A stretch of DNA of 64,000 nucleotides from Bufo bufo (Eukaryota; Chordata; Amphibia; Anura; Bufonidae). Where the stretch lies: the NCBI RefSeq assembly GCF_905171765.1, contig NC_053392.1:110442465-110506464 (forward strand). The letters run 5' to 3'. Under the pieces are notes generated by a model, which was not told the origin of the DNA, made no database searches, and worked only from the letters and a program-made list of their open reading frames with translations. This document shows, in pieces, positions 53,562-64,000 of the stretch (within the stretch, counting starts at the first letter, position 1; each line of letters begins with the position of its first letter). A program made the position numbers and the translations under genes.

Positions 53562-56332
53562 AGAGTTCGGAGGAAGAGGCAGTGGTGAGACCGAGCCAAC
53601 AGCCTAGCAAAAGAGGGAGCAGTGGGCAAAATCAGAACACCCGCCGCCAAGAGACTCCGCCTGCTACTGACCGCCGCCATCTGGGACCAAGCACCCCAAA
53701 GGCAGCTTCAAGGAGTTCCCTGGCATGGCACTTCTTCAAACAATGTGCTGACGACAAGACCCGAGTGGTTTGCACGCTGTGCCATAAGAGCCTGAAGCGA
53801 GGCATTAACGTTCTGAACCTTAGCACAACCTGCATGACCAGGCACCTGCATGCAAAGCATGAACTGCAGTGGAGTAAACACCTTAAAAACAATGAATTCA
53901 CTCAGGCTCCCCCTGCTGCCTCTTCTGCTGCTGCCGCCTCGGCCTCTTCTGCTGCTGCCGCTGCCTCGGCCTCTTCTGCTGCTGCTGCCGCCGCCTCGGC
54001 CTCTTCCTCTGCCTCTGGAGGAACGTTGGCACCTGCCGCCCAGCAAACATGGGATGTACCACCAACACCACCACCTGCGTCACCAAGCATCTCAACCATG
54101 TCACACGGCAGCGTTCAGCTCTCCATCTCACAAACATTTGAGAGAAAGCGTAAATTCCCACCTAGCCACCCTCGATCCCTGGCCCTGAATGCCAGCATTT
54201 CTAAACTACTGGCCTATGAAATGCTGTCATTTAGGCTGGTGGACACACACAGCTTCAAACAGCTCATGTCGCTTGCTGTCCCACAGTATGTTGTTCCCAG
54301 CCGCCACTACTTCTCCAAGAGAGCCGTGCCTTCCCTGCACAAACAAGTGTCCGATAAAATCAAGTGTGCACTGCGAAACGCCATCTGTGGCAAGGTCCAC
54401 CTAACCACAGATACGTGGACCAGTAAGCACGGCCAGGGACGCTATATCTCCCTAACTGCACACTGGGTAAATGTAGTGGCGGCTGGGCCCTAGGCGGAGA
54501 GCTGTTTGGCGCACGTCCTTCCGCCGCCAAGGATCGCAGGGCAACATTCTTTGCCTCCTGTCTCCTCCTCCTCCTACTCAGCTTCCTCCTCCTCTTCTTC
54601 CACCTGCTCATCCAGTCAGCCACACACCTTCACCACCAACTTCAGCACAGCCCGGGGTAAACGTCAGCAGGCCATTCTGAAACTCATATGTTTGGGGGAC
54701 AGGCCCCACACCGCACAGGAGTTGTGGCGGGGTATAGAACAACAGACCGACGAGTGGTTGCTGCCGGTGAGCCTCAAGCCCGGCCTGGTGGTGTGCGATA
54801 ATGGGCGAAATCTCGTTGCAGCTCTGGGACTAGCCGGTTTGACGCACATCCCTTGCCTGGCGCATGTGCTGAATTTGGTGGTGCAGAAGTTCATTCGCAA
54901 CTACCCCGACATGTCAGAGCTGCTGCATAAAGTGCGGGCCGTCTGTTCGCGCTTCCGGCGTTCACACCCTGCCGCTGCTCGCCTGTCTGCGCTACAGCGT
55001 AACTTCGGCCTTCCCGCTCACCGCCTCATATGCGACGTATCCACCAGGTGGAACTCCACCTTGTATATGCTGGACAGACTGTGCGAGCAGCAGCAGGCCA
55101 TAGTGGAGTTTCAGCTGCAGCACGCACTGGTCAGTCGCACTGTGGATCAGACACACTTCACCACCAATGACTGGGCCTCCATGCGAGACTTAAGTGCCCT
55201 GTTGCGTTGTTTTGAGTACTCCACCATGGCCAGTGGCGATGACGCCGTTATCAGCGTTACAATACCACTTCTATGTCTCCTTGAGAAAACACTTAGGGCG
55301 ATGATGGAAGAGGAGGTGGCCCAGGAGGAAAAAGAGGAAGAGGGGTCATTTTTAGCACTTTCAGGCCAGTCTCTTCGAAGTCACTCAGAGGGAGGTTTTT
55401 GCAACACCAGAGGCCAGGTACAAATGTGGCCAGACAGGGCCCACTACTGGAGGACGAGGAGGACGAGGATGAGGAGGAGGTGGAGGAGGATGAGGATGAA
55501 GCATGTTCACAGCGGGGTGGCACCCAAAGCAGCTCGGGCCCATCACTGGTGCGTGGCTGGGGGGAAACACAGGACGATGACGATACGCCTCCCACAGAGG
55601 ACAGCTTGTCCTTACCTCTGGGCAGCCTGGCACACATGAGCGACTACATGCTGCAGTGCCTGCGCAACGACAGCAGAGTTGCCCACATTTTAACGTGTGC
55701 GGACTACTGGGTTGCCACCCTGCTGGATCCCCGGTACAAAGACAATGTGCCCACCTTACTTCCTACACTGGAGCATGATAGGAAGATGCGTGAGTACAAG
55801 CGCACGTTGGTAGACGCGCTACTGAGAGCATTCCCAAATGTCACAGGGGAACCAGTGGAAGCCCAAGGCGAAGACAGAGGAGGAGCAAGAGGTCGCCAAC
55901 GCAGCTGTGTCACGGCCAGCTCCTCTGAGGGCAGGGTTAGCATGGCAGAGATGTGGAAAAGTTTTGTCACCACGCCACAGCTAACTGCACCACCACCTGA
56001 TACGGAACGTGTTAGTTAGCAGGAGGCAACATTTCACTAACATGGTGGAACAGTACCTGTGCACACCCCTCCACGTACTGACTGATGGTTCGGCCCCATT
56101 CAACTTCTGGGTCTCCAAATTGTCCACGTGGCCAGAGCTAGCCTTTTATGCCTTGGAGGTGCTGGCCTGCCCGGCGGCCAGCGTTTTGTCTGAACGTGTA
56201 TTCAGCACGGCAGGGGGCGTCATTACAGACAAACGCAGCCGCCTGTCTACAGCCAATGTGGACAAGCTGACGTTCATAAAAATGAACCAGGCATGGATCC
56301 CACAGGACCTGTCCATCCCTTGTGCAGATTAG
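53562..56332 (+). pseudogene. hAT (ZBED-type) transposase of the inner element
   Basis: A probable exon beginning after an acceptor-like CTGACTTTCAG (ends 53563); no ATG precedes the coding signal, so translation likely starts in an upstream exon. Order: basic/Gln start; BED finger SLAWHFFKQCADDKTRVVC, TLCHKSLKRG, RHLHAKHELQW (C-x2-C, H-x4-H); Ala/Ser repeat; ISQTFERKRKFPP; GKVHLTTDTWTSKHGQGRY (first catalytic Asp), then a TAG at 54491-54493. The same frame continues to GLVVCDNGRNLVAALGL, HIPCLAHVLNLVVQKF, STRWNSTLYMLDRL. A frame change near 55410 in an acidic repeat leads to DYWVATLLDPRYKDN and AEMWKSF, then a second change near 56010 to the dimerisation domain VLACPAASVLSERVFSTAGG and TDKRSRLSTANVDKL, ending at 56330-56332. 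About 916 codons in all, a normal length. One stop and two compensating frame changes make it inactive. It is the best preserved hAT gene here. Confidence 0.9.
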
Positions 56333-56429
56333 ATATTAACTACATCCCCTTAACAATATATTATTCTACTCCAGGGCACTTCCTCATTCAATACTATTTT
56401 TAATTTCATTTTACCATTATATTGCGGGG

Positions 56430-59400
56430 CAACCCAAAGTTGAATGAACCTCTCCTCTGTCTGGGTGCCGGGGCCTAAATGTGTGACAGTGGCCTGTTCC
56501 AGTGGTGGGTGACGTGAAGCCTGATTCTCTGCTATGACATAAAGACTTATTCTGTGCTGACATGAAGCCAGATTCTCTGTTACGGGACCGCTCTCCTCTG
56601 TCTGGGTGCCGGGGCCTAAATGTGTGACAGTGGCCTGTTCCAGTGGTGGGTGACGTAAAGCCTGATTCTCTGCTATGACATGAAGACAGATTCTGTGCTG
56701 ACATAAGGCCAGATTCTCTGTTACGCGACCTCTCTCCTCTGCCTGGGTGCCTGGGCCTAAATGTGTGACAGTGGCCTGTTCCAGTGGTGGGTGACGTGAA
56801 GCCTGATTCTCTGCTATGACATGAAGAAAGATTCTGCGCTGACATAAGGCCAGATTCTCTGTTACGCGACCTCTCTCCTCTGCCTGGGTGCCGGGGCCTA
56901 AATGTGTGACAGTGGCCTGTTCCAGTGGTAGGTGACGTGAAGCCTGATTCTCTGCTATGACATGAAGACAGATTCTGTGCTGACATCAGGCCAGATTCTC
57001 TGTTACGGGACCTCTCTCCTCTGCCTGGGTGCCTGGGCCTAAATGTGTGACAGTGGCCTGTTCCAGTGGTGGGTGACGTGAAGCCTGATTCTCTGCTATG
57101 ACATGAAGACTTATTCTGTGCTGACATGAAGCCAGATTCTCTGTTACGCGACCTCTCTCCTCTGCCTGGGTGCCTGGGCCTAAATATGTGACAGTGGCCT
57201 GTTCCAGTGGTGGGTGACGTGAAGCCTGATTCTCTGCTATGACATAAAGACAGATTCTGCGCTGACATAAGGCCAGATTCTCTGTTACGGGACCTCTCTC
57301 CTCTGTCTGGGTGCCGGGGCCTAAATGTGTGACAGTGGCCTGTTCCAGTGGTGGGTGACGTGAAGCCTGATTCTCTGCTATGACATGAAGACAGATTCTG
57401 CGCTGACATAAGGCCAGATTCTCTGTTACGCGACCTCTCTCCTCTGCCTGGGTGCCGGGGCCTAAATGTGTGACAGTGGCCTGTTTCAGTGGTGGGTGAC
57501 GTGAAGCCTGATTCTCTGCTATGACATGAAGACAGATTCTGTGCTGACATCAGGCCAGATTCTCTGTTACGGGACCTCTCTCCTCTGCCTGGGTGCCTGG
57601 GCCTAAATGTGTGACAGTGGCCTGTTCCAGTGGTGGGTGACGTGAAGCCTGATTCTCTGCTATGACATGAAGACTTATTCTGTGCTGACATGAAGCCAGA
57701 TTCTCTGTTACGCGACCTCTCTCCTCTGCCTGGGTGCCTGGGCCTAAATATGTGACAGTGGCCTGTTCCAGTGGTGGGTGACGTGAAGCCTGATTCTCTG
57801 CTATGACATGAAGACAGATTCTGCGCTGACATAAGGCCAGATTCTCTGTTACGGGATCGCTCTCCTCTGTCTGGGTGCCGGGGCCTAAATGTGTGACAGT
57901 GGCCTGTTCCAGTGGTGGGTGACGTGAAGCCTGATTCTCTGCTATGACATGAAGACAGATTCTGTGCTGACATAAGGCCAGATTCTCTGTTACGCGACCT
58001 CTCTCCTCTGCCTGGGTGCCTGGGCCTAAATGTGTGACAGTGGCCTGTTCCAGTGGTGGGTGACGTGAAGCCTGATTCTCTGCTATGACATGAAGACAGA
58101 TTCTGCGCTGACATAAGGCCAGATTCTCTGTTACGCGACCTCTCTCCTCTGCCTGGGAGCCGGGGCCTAAATGTGTGACAGTGGCCTGTTCCAGTGGTGG
58201 GTGACATGAAGCCTGATTCTCTGCTATGACATGAAGACAGATTCTGTGCTGACATAAGGCCAGATTCTCTGTTACAGGACCTCTCTCCTCTGCCTGGGTG
58301 CCTGGGCCTAAATGTGTGACAGTGGCCTGTTCCAGTGGTGGGTGACGTGAATCCTGATTATCTGCTATGACATGAAGACAGATTCTGTGCTGACATAAGG
58401 CCAGATTCTCTGTTACGCGACCTCTCTCCTCTGCCTGGGTGCCTGGGCCTAAATGTGTGACAGTGGCCTGTTCCAGTGGTGGGTGACGTGAAGCCTGATT
58501 CTCTGCTATGACATGAAGACATATTCTGTGCTGACATAAGGCCAGATTCTCTGTTTACGCGACCTCTCTCCTCTGCCTGGGTGCCTTGGCCTAAATGTGT
58601 GACAGTGGCCTGTTTCAGTGGTGGGTGACGTGAAGCCTGATTCTCTGCTATGACATGAAGACAGATTCTGTGCTGACATCAGGCCAGATTCTCTGTTACG
58701 GGACCTCTCTCCTCTGCCTGGGTGCCTGGGCCTAAATGTGTGACAGTGGCCTGTTCCAGTGGTGGGTGACGTGAAGCCTGATTCTCTGCTATGACATGAA
58801 GACTTATTCTGTGCTGACATGAAGCCAGATTCTCTGTTACGCGACCTCTCTCCTCTGCCTGGGTGCCTGGGCCTAAATATGTGACAGTGGCCTGTTCCAG
58901 TGGTGGGTGACGTGAAGCCTGATTCTCTGCTATGACATGAAGACAGATTCTGCGCTGACATAAGGCCAGATTCTCTGTTACGGGATCGCTCTCCTCTGTC
59001 TGGGTGCCGGGGCCTAAATGTGTGACAGTGGCCTGTTCCAGTGGTGGGTGACGTGAAGCCTGATTCTCTGCTATGACATGAAGACAGATTCTGTGCTGAC
59101 ATAAGGCCAGATTCTCTGTTACGCGACCTCTCTCCTCTGCCTGGGTGCCTGGGCCTAAATGTGTGACAGTGGCCTGTTCCAGTGGTGGGTGACGTGAAGC
59201 CTGATTCTCTGCTATGACATGAAGACAGATTCTGCGCTGACATAAGGCCAGATTCTCTGTTACGCGACCTCTCTCCTCTGCCTGGGAGCCGGGGCCTAAA
59301 TGTGTGACAGTGGCCTGTTCCAGTGGTGGGTGACATGAAGCCTGATTCTCTGCTATGACATGAAGACAGATTCTGTGCTGACATAAGGCCAGATTCTCTG

Positions 59401-61480
59401 TTACAGGACCTCTCTCCTCTGCCTGGGTGCCTGGGCCTAAATGTGTGACAGTGGCCTGTTCCAGTGGTGGGTGACGTGAATCCTGATTATCTGCTATGAC
59501 ATGAAGACAGATTCTGTGCTGACATAAGGCCAGATTCTCTGTTACGCGACCTCTCTCCTCTGCCTGGGTGCCTGGGCCTAAATGTGTGACAGTGGCCTGT
59601 TCCAGTGGTGGGTGACGTGAAGCCTGATTCTCTGCTATGACATGAAGACAGATTCTGTGCTGACATAAGGCCAGATTCTCTGTTTACGCGACCTCTCTCC
59701 TCTGCCTGGGTGCCTTGGCCTAAATGTGTGACAGTGGCCTGTTCCAGTGGTGGGTGACGTGAAGCTTGATTCTCTGCTATGACATGAAGACAGATTCTGC
59801 GCTGACATAAGGCCAGATTCTCTGTTACGGGACCGCTCTCCTCTGTCTGGGTGCCGGGGCCAAAATGTGTGACAGTGGCCTGTTTCAGTGGTGGGTGACG
59901 TGAAGCCTGATTCTCTGCTATGACATGAAGACAGATTCTGTGCTGACATAAGGCCAGATTCTCTGTTACGCGACCTATCTCCTCTGCCTGGGTGCCTGGG
60001 CTTAAATGTGTGACAGTGGCCTGTTCCAGTGGTGGGTGACGTGAAGCCTGATTCTCTGCTATGACATGAAGACAGATTCTGCGCTGACTTAAGGCCAGAT
60101 TCTCTGTTACGGGACCGCTCTCCTCTGTCTGGGTGCCGGGGCCAAAATGTGTGACAGTGGCCTGTTCCAGTGGTGGGTGACGTGAAGCCTGATTCTCTGC
60201 TATGACATAAAGACAGATTCTGTGCTGACATAAGGCCAGATTCTCTGTTACGTGACCTCTCTCCTCTGCCTGGGTGCCTGGGCTTAAATGTGTGACAGTG
60301 GCCTGTTCCAGTGGTGGGTGACGTGAAGCCTGATTCTCTGCTATGACATGAAGACAGATTCTGCGCTGACTTAAGGCCAGATTCTCTGTTACGCGACCTC
60401 TCTCCTCTGCCTGGGTGCCGGGGCCTAAATGTGTGACAGTGGCCTGTTCCAGTGGTGGGTGACGTGAAGCCTGATTCTCTGCTATGACATGAAGACAGAT
60501 TCTGTGCTGACATCAGGCCAGATTCTCTGTTACGGGACCTCTCTCCTCTGCCTGGGTGCCTGGGCCTAAATGTGTGACAGTGGCCTGTTCCAGTGGTGGG
60601 TGACGTGAAGCCTGATTCTCTGCTATGACATGAAGACTTATTCTGTGCTGACATGAAGCCAGATTCTCTGTTACGCGACCTCTCTCCTCTGCCTGGGTGC
60701 CTGGGCCTAAATATGTGACAGTGGCCTGTTCCAGTGGTGGGTGACGTGAAGCCTGATTCTCTGCTACGACATGAAGACAGATTCTGTGCTGACATAAGGC
60801 CAGATTCTCTGTTACGCGACCTCTCTCCTCTGCCTGGGTGCCTGGGCCTAAATGTGTGACAGTGGCCTGTTCCAGTGGTGGGTGACGTGAAGCCTGATTC
60901 TCTGCTATGACATGAAGACAGATTCTGTGCTGACATCAGGCCAGATTCTCTGTTACGGGACCTCTCTCCTCTGCCTGGGTGCCTGGGCCTAAATGTGTGA
61001 CAGTGGCCTGTTCCAGTGGTGGGTGACGTGAAGCCTGATTCTCTGCTATGACATGAAGACAGATTCTGTGCTGACATAAGGCCAGATTCTCTGTTTACGC
61101 GACCTCTCTCCTCTGCCTGGGTGCCTGGGCCTAAATGTGTGACAGTGGCCTGTTCCAGTGGTGGGTGACGTGAAGCTTGATTCTCTGCTATGACATGAAG
61201 ACAGATTCTGCGCTGACATAAGGCCAGATTCTCTGTTACGGGACCGCTCTCCTCTGTCTGGGTGCCGGGGCCTAAATGTGTGACAGTGGCCTGTTCCAGT
61301 GGTGGGTGACGTGAAGCCTGATTCTCTGCTATGACATGAAGACAGATTCTGTGCTGACATGAAGCCAGATTCTCTGCTATGGCATGAAGAGACTAATTCT
61401 GTGCTGACATGAAGCCAGATTCTTTGCTATGGCATGAAGAGACTAATTCTCTGCTGACGTGAAGCCAGGTTCTCTGCTAT
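56430..61480. repeat. 141-bp tandem array, ~35 copies, in the inner hAT 3' region
   Basis: The unit runs from ACCTCTCTCCTCTGCCTGGG via AAATGTGTGACAGTGGCCTG, TTCCAGTGGTGGGTGACGTG and TTCTCTGCTATGACATGAAG back to the start. Because 141 = 3 x 47, the minus strand stays open with a 47-residue period (MSAQNLSSCHSRESGF...), giving frames of 612, 292 and 480 codons that break only at rare 142-bp units (TGTTTACGCG at 58552, 59681, 61092). Those markers and GGGAGCCGGGGCC (58155, 59284) reveal a 1129-bp higher-order block of 8 units. Decayed final units end near 61480. Confidence 0.95.
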
Positions 61481-61778
61481 GGGACCTCTGTCCAATTGAT
61501 ATTGGGTCATTTTTATTTTTTAAATTTTTATTTTAATTCATTTCCCTATCCACTTTTGTTTGCAGGGGATTTACCTACATGTTGCTGCCTTCTGCAGCCC
61601 TCTAGCTCTTTCCTGGGCTGTTTTACAGCCTTTTTAGTGCCCAAAAGTTCGGGTCCCCATTGACTTCAATGGGGTTCGGGACGAAGTTCGGTTCGGGTTC
61701 GGATCCCGAACCCGAACATTTCCGGGAAGTTCGGCCGAACTTCTCGAACCCGAACATCCAGGTGTTCACTCAACTCTA
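61480..61778. repeat. Inner hAT right subterminal region and terminus
   Basis: Dense GTTCGGGT/ACCCGAAC words (GGTTCGGGACGAAGTTCGG, CCCGAACCCGAACATT) leading to CACTCAACTCTA. Such repeated words are the presumed transposase binding sites and match those at 50085-50130. Confidence 0.8.
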
Positions 61779-62148
61779 CTTATAAATCGTTTTTTTCACC
61801 ACAATCAAGACTTTCCTATCACCGTTCCTAGCGCCTGCAGACGTTTCTCCCTGCGCTAAGTACACTGGTAAATTGCAGAATCTAAGATGGCTGCCACTAT
61901 TTATAGGGTTGTGACATCACAGGGCTAGTTGGCTGCTGATTGGCTGCATGCATGGCATTATGGTTGATCCCGCCTTCCCAGAGTTCCTTTCTCCATGTCG
62001 TAACATGTGCAGCAGCCATTTTAGGAAAAAATTTGATTTGTTATCACAAAGCGAGAGGAAATTCGGCTTTGGTGCGAATCAAATTTTTCCTGAAATTCGG
62101 ATCGAATTCCACTTCGTCAGCTTTGATTCGCTCATCTCTTGTTATTAG

Positions 62149-63519
62149 CCTATCATGGCATCCAGTGACAAATCAGTTTTTATTTCAATTGATGGTTACA
62201 CAACAATTTTAAAAGTATAGCAACAGTCAAGTAAAAGTTTAACAGTTTAGCCATGTGAAATGGCCACCAAAAATAGGTGCAACAGTTACTCACGGTGATA
62301 TCATAAATGCAAAAGGATAGTTTTTCTTTGTGAGAGTGGGTGCACTACATTTCCACCCACCTACTTGGGTGGATAAGGTGAATATCCTCCGGCATGGTTG
62401 CCTCTGCCACAGTGCCTTAGCCAAGATGCCCCTACACATTTAGTATTTTCCTGGATAGAATATGGTAGCATGATATGCTATTCTGAACATCAAAAAGCAA
62501 CAAAAACCTGATAGCAACAGACACAAGTGTTAACAGAGCCCATTGCCGTACATTTTATGGGATGTTAAGTCAATTAAGTATGTTCAAATTTCTATTACAA
62601 CTACCTACTGGACTTTATTCCAGATTCTGTTCCATTCTGTGTCCAACAAATCAGAAAATCATTTTTATGTTTATTTTCAACTTTTATCAAGCTCATCTTC
62701 CTCAAGATCTTGAGTACCTCAGCACTGGATAGCAATAATTAGTATAATCCCTATAGGATGGAAGTAGTCAGACACCTGTTAAAGCACTATTAGTCACATT
62801 TAAGGATGCTAATTACTTTGGCAATTCTATGTGAAGTGTAAAGTAGATCTAGCTCCAATTGACAGCTATGTGCATTAGAAGAGATAATAGTAGAACCTGC
62901 TGTATATAAAATGAATGCTTGATAGGAACAAGTTGTCACTACTGGGATGCTACTACAAATGAATATTCCAATCATTTCCAGATATTACATAAATTTAAAG
63001 GAAATGAAGCATCAAAAGTTTTGGATAGGACAAGACTGGGTAATACATATGATAGATCCGTTTTTTCAGCTTGCTTTTGTTGTTATTCAATTCAGAATCA
63101 AAATTCTGAAATGTATCATCCAGTTAATAATAGTGTAATGAGTTATTAAAAGATCACCCAACATATAAAATGCATATATAAATATGGGTAGCAGACAACC
63201 ATAGTTACCATGAAGGTTGAATTGTACAACCACAGTGTGTCTGGGAAAAACTAGAGATGTAGCTAAAAGGCTATGTGCACCTCTGGGGGCAGTTTTTTTT
63301 TCTTCTTCTACTTGCATTTTATTAATTTTGAGCTAAAAATTTAATTTTATATTGGCCTTTATTAAAAATTTGAACCCTTTTTCTCTGTACAGCCTTGAGT
63401 TTCTCTGAATTTTCACTCTGTTCCATCAGGCAGCTCAACTGACAATTCCTTATCTCTGATGTCTGACCTCCTAAACATTCATTATAGCTCAATTATTATT
63501 TTACTAATAAGAATGTTGC
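62149..63519. other. Unassigned AT-rich sequence
   Basis: Apart from ordinary AT-rich DNA I see no gene, RNA or repeat. Short frames lack motifs. It may be flanking sequence older than the nested elements. Confidence 0.5.
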
Positions 63520-64000
63520 TTAACCACTACAGGACCGCCGTACGCAGGATTGCGTCTTTGCGGTGGCCCTGTTATCCCGAGTGGACGCGCCGGCGCGTCA
63601 TCTCACGAGACGCGAGATTTCCTGTGAACGCGTGCACACAGGCGCGCGCGTTCACAGGAACTGCAGGTTCCGCACATTGCCAGAACTATATAGAAAATGC
63701 CTTTTCTTGTCCGCAATTGCGGACAAGAATAGGACATGTTCTATAGGCTCTACAAAAAACGCAGGCCTGATCTTGTGCGCACACTTGCGTTCAGTCCGTC
63801 CCACCGCAGTGACAGAAATATTTTTTTATGATCACTGCAAAAACACCGTAAAATCGCTGCGGCGCTATAAAAAGATCACTTTTGAGGGGCATGGCGAGTT
63901 CATAGAAGAATTTTTTTTTTTTTTGTCACAAGTTAGCGGAAATTTCTTTTTTTTGTTTTGTTTTTTTGTTTTTCTTACAAAGTCTCATATTCCACTAACT
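63520..64000. mobile_element. Second copy of the TTAA multi-hairpin element, left part
   Basis: TTAACCACTACAGGACCGCCGTACGCAGG at 63520 onward parallels 9109 (TTAACCTCCTCAGGACCGCC...GTACGCAGG), then GTGGACGCGCCGG, GCGCGCGTTCACAGGA, and later GGGGCATGGCGAGTTCATAG and CACAAGTTAGCGGAAA, which match words of the hairpins at 10600-11420. The tandem-repeat part of the first copy is missing here. The element leaves the window at 64000. Confidence 0.75.

Larger units (their letters stand above)
50077..61778 (+). mobile_element. Inner hAT, 11.7 kb, transposase-bearing, perfect 8-bp duplication
   Basis: Starts TAGGGATGAGCGAACCCG at 50077; the inverted right end reads TAGAGTTGAGTGAACACC, ending at 61778. 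It is flanked by CTTATAAA at 50069-50076 and 61779-61786, an exact 8-bp duplication. Subterminal GTTCGGG/CCCGAAC words are dense at both ends. Order: TATA-type promoter, 77-bp array, 297-bp array, an inserted LTR/PIWI-like segment, transposase pseudogene, and a 5-kb array of 141-bp units. More than half its length is tandem repeat. Confidence 0.93.
48292..62140. mobile_element. Outer non-autonomous hAT with perfect 8-bp duplication
   Basis: Starts TAGAGATGAGTGAATTTTTC at 48292; the right end inverted reads AAGAGATGAGCGAATC, ending at 62140. It is flanked by GTTATTAG at 48284-48291 and 62141-62148, an exact 8-bp duplication as hAT transposases produce. Without the nested 11.7-kb element it is about 2.1 kb, holding a ~143-bp tandem repeat and a MITE and no transposase. 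Confidence 0.9.

Noticed and set aside
56417..61360. Minus-strand frames of 612, 292, 480 and 104 codons with a 47-residue repeat
   Set aside because: A direct result of a 141-bp stop-free unit lying antisense to the hAT 3' region. Not annotated as CDS, though frame retention is listed as something to test.

Overview
ORGANISM AND CHARACTER. No intact host gene is visible. The window is almost wholly transposable elements (TEs) and tandem repeats. The mix is Tc1/mariner, several hAT families with giant internal minisatellites, TTAA-target foldback MITEs resembling the amphibian T2/Kolobok type, a DIRS-order tyrosine-recombinase retroelement, an L1 LINE, an LTR element with a histidine-tRNA primer site, and decayed 18S rDNA. 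Together with a PIWIL1-like coding fragment this points to a vertebrate, most likely an anuran amphibian with a large genome. That assignment is inference from repeat content. LAYOUT. 1-417 is the 3' end of a Tc1 element. 1600-4560 holds a roughly 300-bp tandem repeat, a 961-bp TTAA foldback MITE (2325-3285), other MITEs and a 112-bp tandem repeat. 4722-7301 is a broken minus-strand hAT transposase (hAT-A), followed by a 41-bp minisatellite (7345-8336). 8430-8890 is the end of another hAT (hAT-D) with nested palindromes. 9109-12000 is a TTAA-bounded multi-hairpin element; a second copy starts at 63520. 12155-12872 is another TTAA foldback. 13406-34883 is a 21.5-kb inverted repeat. Its arms (6.8 and 9.2 kb) are filled with satellite DNA and its 5.5-kb spacer carries a tyrosine-recombinase retroelement with split direct repeats. 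35119-35392 is the opposite end of a hAT resembling hAT-D. 35616-43182 is hAT-C (minus strand), split by a nearly full-length L1 ORF2 insertion (36574-41529) with a 10-bp target duplication. 43740-48122 is a Tc1 transposase gene interrupted by a 3.9-kb non-autonomous hAT (hAT-B). hAT-B carries 18S rRNA fragments, and one of those is itself interrupted by a TTAA MITE. 48292-62140 is an outer hAT with a perfect 8-bp target duplication, into which an 11.7-kb inner hAT (50077-61778, also with a perfect 8-bp duplication) inserted. 62141-63519 shows nothing recognisable. HOW THE PARTS RELATE. The order of insertion can be read from interrupted frames and target duplications: Tc1, then hAT-B carrying 18S, with a TTAA MITE inside the 18S; hAT-C, then L1; outer hAT, then inner hAT. 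The most surprising item is inside the inner hAT. A minus-strand LTR end, polyadenylation signal, tRNA-His-type primer-binding site and leader are followed by about 97 codons matching the N-terminus of a vertebrate PIWIL1 protein, where an LTR element would normally start gag. All transposases seen are broken by stops or frameshifts, so the window looks like an old, nested TE graveyard, possibly a source of small RNAs.
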